Assembly: GCA_022842905.1 (NCBI GenBank)
Contig: JALHOS010000034.1
Span: forward strand, 1-33,257
Length of the DNA stretch: 33,257 nt
Source: Myxococcaceae bacterium
GTDB taxonomy: Bacteria > Myxococcota > Myxococcia > Myxococcales > Myxococcaceae
Reading direction: 5' to 3'
A model generated the notes under the pieces. The model saw only the letters and a program-made list of their open reading frames with translations, made no database searches and had not been told where the DNA came from. A program made the translations under genes and the position numbers. Below are positions 7,510 through 15,612 of this stretch, one piece after another; position 1 is the stretch's first letter; every line of letters starts with the position of its first letter.

Positions 7510-8835
7510 GTGAAGACGCGATCGCTCGGGCTCGCCGCAGCGGCGCTGTTCATTGCGGGGTCCGCCGTCGCCGATCCGTTCTCACTGCACGGCTTCGGGC
7601 CTCGGTCTGCGGGCATGGCCGGCGCGCAGACCGCCGCGGGTGATGACTACGCGAGCACGTTCTACAACCCGTCGCTGCTCGGCGGCGCCAAGCGCACCAG
7701 CATTGGCTTGTACTTCAACTACCTGACCATGCTGTCCGACGTGCGCACGCAGAACACGAGCCGCGCGCTGGACTGCGTGTACTGCAAGGCGCCGGACACC
7801 GCGGGCTTCGGGCTGGGCGCGCAGTTCGCGTTCGGCGGCAAGGCCAAGGAACGGGTCGGCCTGGGCGTGGGCGTGTACTTCCCCACGAGCCACATGGTGC
7901 GGCTCTTCGTGCCGGATCCCAAGCGCCCGTACTGGTACCACCACAACAGCAACGCCACGCGGCTGGCCATGTACGCGTCGCTCGGCGTGAAGATCATCGA
8001 TCAGATCAGCATCGGCGCCGGCGCGCAGGTCTTCGCGGACCTGATCGCCAAGCACACCGACGTCGCGGTCGATCTGTTCAGCAAAGAAGTCAAAGGCCGA
8101 GAGCTCGACGCCGGCCTCTTCACCCGCATCGCCCCGGTGATCGGCCTGTCCGTCGCGCCGATCAAGCAGCTGCGCTTCGGCGTGACGTACCGCGGCGAGA
8201 TGAAGCTGATCTTCGAGATCCCCGCGTCGGTGGATCTGGACGGCATCGGCGCGCTCGGCTTCGTCGTCAAGGGCATCGCCCACTACTCGCCGCACACCAT
8301 TCAGTTCGGCGCGGCCTACGACATCGACGAGAAGTTCACGCTGGCGCTGGACGGCGAGTGGGGCCTGTGGAGCTTGGCGCCCAATCCGTACATGGCGGTG
8401 GTGATCGATCTGTCCGGCAAGACGTTGACCGCACTGGGCCTGGACAAGGCGCTCGATCTGCAGTCGCTCGATCAAAAGGCGGGCTTCGTCGACACGCTCA
8501 ACGTCCGCGCCGGGTTCGAGTGGAAGGCGCACGAGCGCTTCAAGCTGCGTGGCGGCGGGTACGTGCGGCCGACGCCGGTGCCGAACCAGAAGGCGGTGGG
8601 CACCAACCTCATGGACTCGACGACCGTGGGCGCGACGGTGGGCGGCGACGTGAACTTCGACGATCCGCTCAAGCTCTTCGGGCACCCGCTGCACCTCGAG
8701 TTCACCGGGCACTTCGGCTTCATCCTCCCGCGCGACGCGGCGAAGGATCTGGGCGATGCGTTCGAGGTCGTCCCTCCGTATACGTACAGCGCGACGCTGA
8801 TCGGCCTGCAGGCCGGCTTCAAGTACGAGTTCTGA
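7510..8835 (+). CDS. FadL/OmpP1-like outer-membrane transport protein
   Basis: 441 residues with a signal peptide (KTRSLGLAAAALFIAGSAVA) and a mature protein rich in alternating hydrophobic strands ending in FKYEF, the terminal aromatic recognised by the BAM machinery. Near the N-terminus, RSAGMAGAQTA...FYNPSLLGG matches the conserved 'GxGGA...NPA' region of the FadL/toluene-transport family. Such barrels pass hydrophobic compounds across the outer membrane. GTG 7510 is chosen because a GAGG Shine-Dalgarno lies 5 bases upstream and the signal peptide begins there. It starts 7 bases after the phosphatase stop, so the two are probably cotranscribed. The substrate is unknown. Confidence 0.85.
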   Translation: MKTRSLGLAAAALFIAGSAVADPFSLHGFGPRSAGMAGAQTAAGDDYASTFYNPSLLGGAKRTSIGLYFNYLTMLSDVRTQNTSRALDCVYCKAPDTAGFGLGAQFAFGGKAKERVGLGVGVYFPTSHMVRLFVPDPKRPYWYHHNSNATRLAMYASLGVKIIDQISIGAGAQVFADLIAKHTDVAVDLFSKEVKGRELDAGLFTRIAPVIGLSVAPIKQLRFGVTYRGEMKLIFEIPASVDLDGIGALGFVVKGIAHYSPHTIQFGAAYDIDEKFTLALDGEWGLWSLAPNPYMAVVIDLSGKTLTALGLDKALDLQSLDQKAGFVDTLNVRAGFEWKAHERFKLRGGGYVRPTPVPNQKAVGTNLMDSTTVGATVGGDVNFDDPLKLFGHPLHLEFTGHFGFILPRDAAKDLGDAFEVVPPYTYSATLIGLQAGFKYEF

Positions 8836-8972
8836 GGCGTCCTTCGTCGAAGGCCGTGCGGATCCGACGGAACCTGGCGCTGGCCTGCCGTGTCGGCCAG
8901 GACGAGAAACACGTTTGCCGGTCGCCGCGTTCCACGGCGGCGCGTTAGGAACGAGGCCACCTGAGAAGCCCC

Positions 8973-11930
8973 ATGCGTCGAGCCCTCGCAGTCGCGGTCG
9001 TCGTGCTGGCGGTGGGCGCTGGGCTGGCGGTGTGGCTTGGGCAGGACCCGCCGCCGCCGGCCCTGCCCACCGCTGAGGCCGACGTCCCTTCCATTGCGCC
9101 GGTCGCCATCGCCGCGGCCCCAGGGCAGCCCTCGTACACCCTGACCGGCACCGTACGCGACGCCGCAGGTAAGCCCGTGCCCGGCGCCCAGGTGTTCGTG
9201 TCCGCGTCGAGCCAGGGGAGCCTGGCCACGCTGCGCTGCTTGACGTGCAACGAGCCGCTCTTGTCCTGCCACGCGCACCCGACGACGCAGGTGATCGGCC
9301 GCATGTTGGAAGCGCACCAGGGAGAGCTGGTGTCCGGCGCGACGGCCACCACCGACGCCGAAGGCAAGTTCCGCTTCGAACGGCTGGCGGGCATCTCCTT
9401 CACGGTGTGGGCGCGGGCGGCCGGCTTCGGCGCGGGGATCAAGGAGCGCGCGGCGCCGGGGGAGCCGGTGGAGCTGTACCTGCCGGCGCGGCGGCGGATC
9501 ACGGGCCGGCTGCGCGACGACAACGGGGCGCCGGTGCAGGGCGAAGTTCGCGCGCTGTCGCGGCGGCTGGCGCAGGCGGTCGTCGCCAAGGCCGAGGCCG
9601 ACGGGCAGTTCGCGCTCGACGAGCTGGGCGAAGGGCCGTTCTACGTGCTGGCTACGGCGCCCGGGAAGCTCCCGGCGGCGCTGCGCGACGTCGAAGCCGG
9701 GCCCGAGCCCGTCAGCCTCACGTTGCTCGCGCCGCGGCGGCTCGAGGTCACCCTGCTCAAGGACAAGAAGCCGATCGACGGCACCGTCATGCTCAGCGCC
9801 GATCACCTGTCCCGCGCGCTGCCGTCGAAGGACGGGCTCATGGCGGTGGACGCGCTCTACCCAGGCAAGCTGCTCGTGAGCGCCGTCGCCGGCTCGCTGT
9901 CGTCTTCGCCGCAGGCGGTGAGCCTGGACGCGCTGGTGACGAAGGTGACGTTGAACCTGGAGCCGGGTGGGCTGCTCCACGTCACCGTGAACGACGAGGC
10001 GGGCGAGCCGGTGCCGGACCCGTCGCTCGAGGTGCTGACCGCCAGCGGTGAGCAGGTGCTGACGCGCAAGCTGAAGACCGGCGAAGCGCCGACCTTGGGG
10101 CCGCTGGGCACCGGCGACTACGTGGTGCGGGCCACGGCGCTGGGCTTTCAGCCCGGGTCGGTGCCGCTCGCGCTCAAGGCGCAGGACAACGCCGTCGAGG
10201 TGACGCTGACGCGGGGCTTCGTGATCGCCGGGCGGGTGATCGACGAGTACGGCCGGCCCGCGCCGGGGGTGTCGGTGTTGATCTCGCCCTTGGGCGACAC
10301 CGTGATCGCCGACGCGGACGGGCGCTTTTCGTCCAACGTGCCGTCGGCGGGGCTCTACACGCTGCAGGCGCACCACTCGGACTGGGGCGGCGGCGAGCTG
10401 AAGGTGACGGCGCCGAAGACGGACGTGGAGCTGCAGCTCGAGCCGAAGGCCGCCGCGGAGATCGTGGTGACGGTGGACGGGCGCCGCGTCGAAGGGGCGA
10501 ACGCGGTGTTGATCTACCCGGAAGGCAACTTCCGCAGCGATCGGCCTTCGGGCGCCGACGGGATCGTGCTCATGCGTGGCCTCCCGCCCGGGCCGTACAC
10601 GCTCGTCGTGCTGCACTCGGAGTACCTGCCGTCGGAGCGCCAGGACGTGACGCTGGAAGACGGGGTGACGAAGAAGCTGAGCGCCGAGCTGAAGAGCGGG
10701 GCGGCGGTGACGGGGCGCGTGGTGGACACGCTGGGCGCGCCGGTCGCGGGGGTCAGCGTCAGCCTCGTGCCCCGGGCCGCTGAGCCGCAGGTGACGGACG
10801 GGAACGGCGCCTTCACGCTCAAGCCGCTCCGCGCCAAGGCGCCCTACGCGGTGCGGGTGCAGCAGCGCGGGTACGAGCAGCTCGAGCGCACGGTGGCGAT
10901 CGCCGGCGGCGAGCCGGTGAAGGTCGTCGTCAAGCGGCAGCCGATCTTCCGCGGGCGCGTGCTGGGTGACGGCCAGCCGCTCAAGCACTTCCGCGTCGAC
11001 GAGTTCGAGGTGAACAGCGCCGACGGGCGCTTCGAGCTGAGCCTTCCGGCGTCGGAGGATCGGGTGATCGTCACCGTGGAGGCGCCGGGCTTCGAAACGT
11101 TGATGGCGGACCGCCCGAACACGCCGGAGCTGGGCGATCTCGAGCTGACCCGCGCGCCGATGGTGTCCGGCCTGGTGCGCGACGAGGCCGGCAACCCCGT
11201 GCCCGACGCGGTGGTGAGCTGCGACACCTGCGAGCAGTCGGTGACCAGCCAGCTCGACGGCCGCTTCCAGCTCGGCCGCCCGTCGTACCAGCGCGAGTTC
11301 ACCGTCGTGGCGAAGAAGGGCCGGCGCACGGCGACGAAGACGGTCGCGGCGGACGCGACGACGGGGATCGAGCTGGTGCTCAAGCCGGGCGTGCGGCTGC
11401 TCGGCCGGGCGTACCTGCCCAACGGGCAGCCCGCGGCGGGGGTGGAGATCGCCGGCATTCACGTGGACCGCAGCGAGACCGTGTCCGTCGTCACCGGCGC
11501 CGACGGAAGCTATTCTGTGGAGCTCGCCCCGGGCATCTACCGGCTCATGCTCAACGCCTGGGCGTACGCGCGGCAGGCGGTAGATCCTCCGGCGAGCATC
11601 ATCGACGTGCAGGGCCCGGAGACGCGGCTCGACCTGGGCGTGGCGCCGGATCAGCCGCAGCTGACCGTCCGCCTCCAGCCTCGACCGGGCTGGGCGCTCT
11701 GGCTGCTCAAGGGCGACGTGAGCCGGGTGGGGAACCCGCCGTTCGAGCTGCTGCGCGCGAGCTGGGCGCAGCTGGTCTTCCAGCCCAGGCAGGGCGCGAT
11801 CACCTTCGGCTCCTTGCAGCCGGGCCGGTACACCGTCGTCTGGGGGAGCTTCCACGCCAGCGGTGACGCCACTCCCGTCTTGATGAGCGTCACCGTCCCG
11901 GGCCAGGCCGAGGTCGTGCTGCCTCGTTGA
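8973..11930 (+). CDS. large exported protein with repeated carboxypeptidase-regulatory-like domains
   Basis: 985 residues. The N-terminal helix RRALAVAVVVLAVGAGLAV followed by a Pro-rich linker is a signal anchor. About seven modules carry the G-x-V-x-D-x-x-G-x-P-x-x-G-A motif of carboxypeptidase-regulatory-like (CarboxypepD_reg/transthyretin-like) domains: TGTVRDAAGKPVPGAQV, TGRLRDDNGAPVQG, VNDEAGEPVPDPSL, AGRVIDEYGRPAPGVSV, TGRVVDTLGAPVAGVSV, SGLVRDEAGNPVPDAVV and LGRAYLPNGQPAAGVEI. Cysteines cluster at LRCLTCNEPLLSC and again at SCDTC, possible disulfides or a metal site. No catalytic domain is seen, so this is a structural or binding protein of the periplasm or cell surface. A long open frame on the opposite strand is a composition artefact. 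Confidence 0.88.
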   Translation: MRRALAVAVVVLAVGAGLAVWLGQDPPPPALPTAEADVPSIAPVAIAAAPGQPSYTLTGTVRDAAGKPVPGAQVFVSASSQGSLATLRCLTCNEPLLSCHAHPTTQVIGRMLEAHQGELVSGATATTDAEGKFRFERLAGISFTVWARAAGFGAGIKERAAPGEPVELYLPARRRITGRLRDDNGAPVQGEVRALSRRLAQAVVAKAEADGQFALDELGEGPFYVLATAPGKLPAALRDVEAGPEPVSLTLLAPRRLEVTLLKDKKPIDGTVMLSADHLSRALPSKDGLMAVDALYPGKLLVSAVAGSLSSSPQAVSLDALVTKVTLNLEPGGLLHVTVNDEAGEPVPDPSLEVLTASGEQVLTRKLKTGEAPTLGPLGTGDYVVRATALGFQPGSVPLALKAQDNAVEVTLTRGFVIAGRVIDEYGRPAPGVSVLISPLGDTVIADADGRFSSNVPSAGLYTLQAHHSDWGGGELKVTAPKTDVELQLEPKAAAEIVVTVDGRRVEGANAVLIYPEGNFRSDRPSGADGIVLMRGLPPGPYTLVVLHSEYLPSERQDVTLEDGVTKKLSAELKSGAAVTGRVVDTLGAPVAGVSVSLVPRAAEPQVTDGNGAFTLKPLRAKAPYAVRVQQRGYEQLERTVAIAGGEPVKVVVKRQPIFRGRVLGDGQPLKHFRVDEFEVNSADGRFELSLPASEDRVIVTVEAPGFETLMADRPNTPELGDLELTRAPMVSGLVRDEAGNPVPDAVVSCDTCEQSVTSQLDGRFQLGRPSYQREFTVVAKKGRRTATKTVAADATTGIELVLKPGVRLLGRAYLPNGQPAAGVEIAGIHVDRSETVSVVTGADGSYSVELAPGIYRLMLNAWAYARQAVDPPASIIDVQGPETRLDLGVAPDQPQLTVRLQPRPGWALWLLKGDVSRVGNPPFELLRASWAQLVFQPRQGAITFGSLQPGRYTVVWGSFHASGDATPVLMSVTVPGQAEVVLPR

Positions 11931-11989
11931 CGTGGGGCAGCGCTGTCGGCCGTTTCGCGGGGCCGCAGCTTCGGTTAACGAGCCAGGAC

Positions 11990-13210
11990 ATGACGGGCAC
12001 ACTTCGAGATCGGCGCATCGCAGTGGGGATCGGCGGAGGGATCGCCGCGTACCGGGTCGGCGACGTCGTGCGTGAGCTGCGGCGGCACGGCGCGCAGGTG
12101 CGCGTGGCCATGACGAAGACGGCCCAGGAGTTCGTCACCCCGGTCACCCTGCAGGGGCTGTCGGGGCACCCGGTGTTGACGGATCTGTTCGATCCCTCGC
12201 AGGAGGCGAACTTTGGCCACTTGCAGCTGGCGCGCTGGGCGCAGGCCTTCGTGGTGGCGCCGGCCACGGCGGATCTGATCGCCCGGCTCCGCGCCGGCAT
12301 GGCGAACGACGAAGTGACGACGTCGTTGGTGGCGTACCGCGGCCCGGTTCTGCTCGCGCCGGCGATGAACACGGCCATGTGGGACAACGAGATCACCCAG
12401 GACAACGTGCGCGCGCTGCTGCGCCTGCGCCGCTTTCATGTCGTCGGGCCGGGGACGGGGCCCTTGGCGGACGGCGACGTGGGCGTGGGGCGCCTGGCCG
12501 AGGTCGCGGAGATCGTCGCCGCGACGGAGGCCCTGTTCAACGAGGGGCCGCTCACCGGCAAGAAGGTGCTGGTCACCGCGGGGCCGACTCGGGAGCCGAT
12601 CGACCCCGTGCGCTACGTGTCGAACCCTTCGACCGGCAAGATGGGGCTGGCGATCGCCCACGCCGCGCGTGCTCTCGGTGCGCAGGTGACGGTGGTGCTC
12701 GGGCCGGTCGCGGCCGACGTCGAGCTCGAAGGGCTGGACGTGCTGCACGTGCACACCGCCGACGAGATGCTCAGCGCGGTGATGAAGCACATCGACCAGG
12801 CGGACGTGTTCGTCGCCGCGGCGGCGGTCAGCGACTACAAGCCCAAGTCCTTCTCGGAGCGAAAGCTCAAGAAGGGGGAAGGGAGCGAGCTGCTCGCCTT
12901 CGTGCGCACGCCCGACGTGCTGGCCACGGCGTCCACGCACGTCCACCACCAGGTGCGCCGGCCGCTCTTGGTCGGCTTCGCCGCCGAGACGCACGACGTG
13001 CTGGCGAACGCGAAGGACAAGCTCATTCGCAAGAAGCTCGATCTGATCGTCGCCAACGACATCACGGCGCCGGGCGCCGGCTTCGGGACCGACACGAACT
13101 CCGTCACGTTCCTCGAACCCAGCGGGCACGCGGTCAGCTGCCACGGCTCGAAGCGGCAGGTCGCGGACAAGCTGTGGGAACTCGTGGTGCCGCTGGCGCA
13201 GCATCGGTAA
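11990..13210 (+). CDS. coaBC: bifunctional phosphopantothenoylcysteine decarboxylase / phosphopantothenate-cysteine ligase
   Basis: 406 residues, the normal length for CoaBC, which makes 4'-phosphopantetheine for coenzyme A in two steps. The N-terminal FMN decarboxylase half has GIGGGIAAYR (14-23), the catalytic His in FGHLQLARW (~77), PATADLIA and PAMNTAMW. The C-terminal ligase half has TAGPTREPIDPVRYVSN (Asn ~212), STGKMG and AAAVSDYKPK followed by the conserved lysine-rich RKLKK. The segment where the decarboxylase cysteine normally lies (AxxACGD-GxGRM in E. coli) reads GPLADGDVGVGRL, with Asp in place of Cys (~161). ATG 11990 is chosen by alignment to the family; the Shine-Dalgarno is weak. 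It is followed by udg 15 bases on. Confidence 0.95.
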   Translation: MTGTLRDRRIAVGIGGGIAAYRVGDVVRELRRHGAQVRVAMTKTAQEFVTPVTLQGLSGHPVLTDLFDPSQEANFGHLQLARWAQAFVVAPATADLIARLRAGMANDEVTTSLVAYRGPVLLAPAMNTAMWDNEITQDNVRALLRLRRFHVVGPGTGPLADGDVGVGRLAEVAEIVAATEALFNEGPLTGKKVLVTAGPTREPIDPVRYVSNPSTGKMGLAIAHAARALGAQVTVVLGPVAADVELEGLDVLHVHTADEMLSAVMKHIDQADVFVAAAAVSDYKPKSFSERKLKKGEGSELLAFVRTPDVLATASTHVHHQVRRPLLVGFAAETHDVLANAKDKLIRKKLDLIVANDITAPGAGFGTDTNSVTFLEPSGHAVSCHGSKRQVADKLWELVVPLAQHR

Positions 13211-13225
13211 GGTGCACGGCCCCTC

Positions 13226-13993
13226 ATGGATGAGCTGTCTGCGGTCGCGCTGGAGGTTCGGAAGTACCTGGCCTGGGTCGAGGCCGACGGGACGCGCACG
13301 ATCGTTCGCTCGCCGGGCGCTCCCGCGACCGTGAGCGCTCCGGCCGCTGCGGTCCAGGCGCCGCGCGCCGCGCAGCCGACGCCAGCGCAGCGAAGTGAGG
13401 CTCCACCAGCGTCGCCCGCGGCGTTGCCCGAGGGTGGCGGAACGCTGGACGAGGTGCGCCAGGCGCTCGGCGACTGCCGGCGCTGCAAGCTGTGCCAGGG
13501 CCGCACGCAGATCGTCTTCGGCGTGGGGAACCCGCGCGCCGAGCTCGTCTTCGTCGGCGAAGGCCCAGGGGAGCAGGAAGATCTGCAGGGCGTTCCGTTC
13601 GTCGGTGCCGCCGGGCAGCTGCTGACCAAGATGATCGAGGCGATGAAGTTCCACCGCGACGACGTCTACATTTGCAACGTGGTGAAGTGCCGGCCGCCGG
13701 GAAACCGCAACCCGGAGCCGGACGAGATCGCCGCGTGTGAGCCGTTCCTCAAGGCGCAGCTTGCGGCGCTCAAGCCGAAGGTGATCGTGGCGCTCGGCAA
13801 GTTCGCCGCGCAGACGCTGCTCCGCGACGCCACGCCGATCACGCGTCTGCGCGGGCGCTGGCGGGAATACGAGGGCATTCCGCTCATGCCCACCTACCAC
13901 CCGGCATACCTGCTCCGGACGCCCGCCGAGAAGAAGCTCGCGTGGTTGGATCTGCAGGACGTAATGCGGAGATTCGGGAAGCTCGAGACATGA
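13226..13993 (+). CDS. family-4 uracil-DNA glycosylase with 4Fe-4S cluster
   Basis: 255 residues. It removes uracil from DNA to start base-excision repair. The catalytic domain begins near residue 75 and has the family-4 features: Fe-S cysteines in CRRC (84-87), then VVKC and AAC 17 residues apart; GEGPGEQED as motif 1; PFVGAAGQLL; and HPAYLL as the C-terminal motif. The first ~70 residues are a poorly ordered Ala/Pro-rich extension (MDELSAVALEVRKYLAW then linker), which many myxobacterial and alphaproteobacterial members also carry. The gene lies 15 bases after coaBC and its stop overlaps the esterase start (ATGA), so the three form a probable operon. Confidence 0.93.
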   Translation: MDELSAVALEVRKYLAWVEADGTRTIVRSPGAPATVSAPAAAVQAPRAAQPTPAQRSEAPPASPAALPEGGGTLDEVRQALGDCRRCKLCQGRTQIVFGVGNPRAELVFVGEGPGEQEDLQGVPFVGAAGQLLTKMIEAMKFHRDDVYICNVVKCRPPGNRNPEPDEIAACEPFLKAQLAALKPKVIVALGKFAAQTLLRDATPITRLRGRWREYEGIPLMPTYHPAYLLRTPAEKKLAWLDLQDVMRRFGKLET

Positions 13994-15006
13994 CGATGAA
14001 GGGCACGATTCAACTGTCGACGATCACCTGTGGCTCGCTCGAAGGAAACCCGCTGGGCGACCCTTCATTGCGCACGGTGCCGGTGTACCTGCCGCCGGGC
14101 TACGCGGAGGACAAAGACGCGCGGTTCCCGGTCGTGTACTTCCTCCACGGCTTCACCGGGAACGGGCTGCAGTGGCTCAACACGTCGCCGTTCACCCGCA
14201 CGGTGCCTGAGCGGCTCGATGCGCTGATCGCCGAAGGGAAGATCCCGCCGGTCATCGGCGTGTTCGCCGACGGGTGGACCACGCTGGGCGGCAGCCAGTG
14301 GATCAACAGCGAAGGCATTGGCCGGTACCGCGACGTCGTGGCGAAGGACCTGGTCCACTGGGCGGACAAGAACCTGCGCACGGTCGCCAAGGGGCCGGCG
14401 CGCGCGCTCATCGGCAAGAGCTCGGGCGGGTACGGGGCGCTGGTGATCTCCCGCTTCCACCCGGACACGTTCGGTCACATCGGCGTGCACTCGGGCGATG
14501 CGGGCTTCGAGTACTGCTACCTGCACGAGCTGCCGCAGGCCGCTGGCGCGCTGCTCAAGGCCGGCGGGGTCGACGCGTGGTTCAAGGACTTCAAGGAGCG
14601 CGCGCTGAACACGAAGATGCGGGGCGACGATCACGGCGTGGTGAACATGCTCGCCATGGCCGCCGCGTACTCGCCGAAGAAGGGTGAGCCGCTGAATTTG
14701 GAGCTGCCGATCGATTTGAGCACCGGCCGCCTGCGGGTGGACGTGTGGAACCGGTGGCTCGTGCACGATCCCGTGCGCTTCGTCGGCAAGCACCTCGACG
14801 CGTACCGCAAGCTCAAGTCGGTGTTCCTCGACTGCGGCGTGCGCGACGAGTTCAACCTGCGCTGGGGCGCGCGGCTGGTCAGCGAAGAGCTCAAGACCGG
14901 GCAGATCGAACACGTGCACGAGGAGTTCGAAGACGGGCACATGGGCATCAACTACCGGCTCGATCGGAGCTTGAGCTACCTGGTGCCGCGGCTCGAGCGC
15001 GGGTGA
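13990..15006 (+). CDS. esterase D-type alpha/beta hydrolase (putative esterase family)
   Basis: 338 residues with an alpha/beta-hydrolase fold of the PF00756 'putative esterase' type: VPVYLPPGYAED, VVYFLHGFTGNG (oxyanion region), and the nucleophile motif GKSSGGYGAL (GxSxG). The catalytic His is probably in EDGHMGINYR near the C-terminus, with an acidic residue around CGVRDEFN. No signal peptide is seen, so it is probably cytoplasmic. The ATG overlaps the udg stop by 4 bases; an ATG two codons later (13996) is an equal alternative. The substrate cannot be told. It ends 6 residues after the LVPRLERG helix; GACGG/CCGTC just past the stop is a small hairpin without a T-tract. Confidence 0.88.
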   Translation: MTMKGTIQLSTITCGSLEGNPLGDPSLRTVPVYLPPGYAEDKDARFPVVYFLHGFTGNGLQWLNTSPFTRTVPERLDALIAEGKIPPVIGVFADGWTTLGGSQWINSEGIGRYRDVVAKDLVHWADKNLRTVAKGPARALIGKSSGGYGALVISRFHPDTFGHIGVHSGDAGFEYCYLHELPQAAGALLKAGGVDAWFKDFKERALNTKMRGDDHGVVNMLAMAAAYSPKKGEPLNLELPIDLSTGRLRVDVWNRWLVHDPVRFVGKHLDAYRKLKSVFLDCGVRDEFNLRWGARLVSEELKTGQIEHVHEEFEDGHMGINYRLDRSLSYLVPRLERG

Positions 15007-15069
15007 CGGTGCGTTCCGTCGGCTGACGCTGCCGTTCGCGGCGCGGCCACGGACCCAGCGGCCGCGCAC

Positions 15070-15567
15070 GTGCAGCGCAGGGTCGCCAAAGCCGGCGCCG
15101 AGATTCGAATCCTGCGCATCGACGTACGCGCCACCGATCTGCCCGAGCTCGCCGACGCCCGGGGCTTCCGGGTCGAGGCGGATCACCGCTCCTGGCAGGG
15201 GATCGAGGGCCTCGCAGGTAAGCAGCTGTCCGCGGTGAAGATCGCGGAGCTGGATGAGGTGACCCTCCGAGGGTGCACCTTCGCCCACGGACTGGCACCT
15301 GGGTGAGCGCGTGCTCCCGAAGGTTGTGCGTCGACGTTTGGACGACCTGTACCGCCCGCCACGCGCGCGCGCGCCGAGTACTCCTTCGGCCAGTACGCGC
15401 TGCGCAACGTCCACAAGTTCTTCCCGGTGCACGCGACCCTCGCGCTCCTCCGCCACCTCGGCCTGCCGCTCGGAACCGAGCTGGACGAAGAAGGGCTGCT
15501 GGAGGCCACGCTCGACCTCTTCGTGGCGCTCCAGGGCGGCGCGTACGACGACGCGCCGGCGGCCTGA
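15070..15567 (+). pseudogene. remains of a broken gene of unknown family
   Basis: This is the only stretch over 300 bases without an intact gene (15007-15612). Three pieces with protein-like composition lie in successive frames on the + strand. Piece one (15070-~15300) reads QRRVAKAGAEIRILRIDVRA then DEVTLRGCTF and stops at 15304. Piece two (from ~15302, next frame) reads GERVLPKVVRRRLDDLYRPP. Piece three (to TGA 15565) reads EYSFGQYALRNVHKFFPVHA and ends in GGAYDDAPAA. The switch from piece two to three falls in an alternating CG tract (15362-15374), and removing one CG would restore the frame. No good start or Shine-Dalgarno is present. I recognise no family. Sequencing error is an alternative to decay. 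Confidence 0.45.
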
Positions 15568-15612
15568 GCCGCGCGCGGACCTTTTCGGCCGTCAGTGCCG
15601 TCCGAGCTGCCC

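Noticed and set aside
8880-8900. CTGGCC/GGCCAG hairpin as terminator after the FadL-like gene
   Set aside because: A 6-bp stem with a 9-base loop and no T-tract; such hairpins are expected by chance at this GC content.
8472-12002. 1176-codon open frame on the minus strand opposite the large + strand gene
   Set aside because: Its translation is Arg/His/Val-rich without domains, and the + strand frame has clear repeated modules and a signal anchor. Strong third-position G/C opens the opposite frame.
14065-15456. 463-codon minus-strand frame over the esterase and the gap
   Set aside because: The esterase with its triad is on the + strand; the minus translation has no domain and odd composition.
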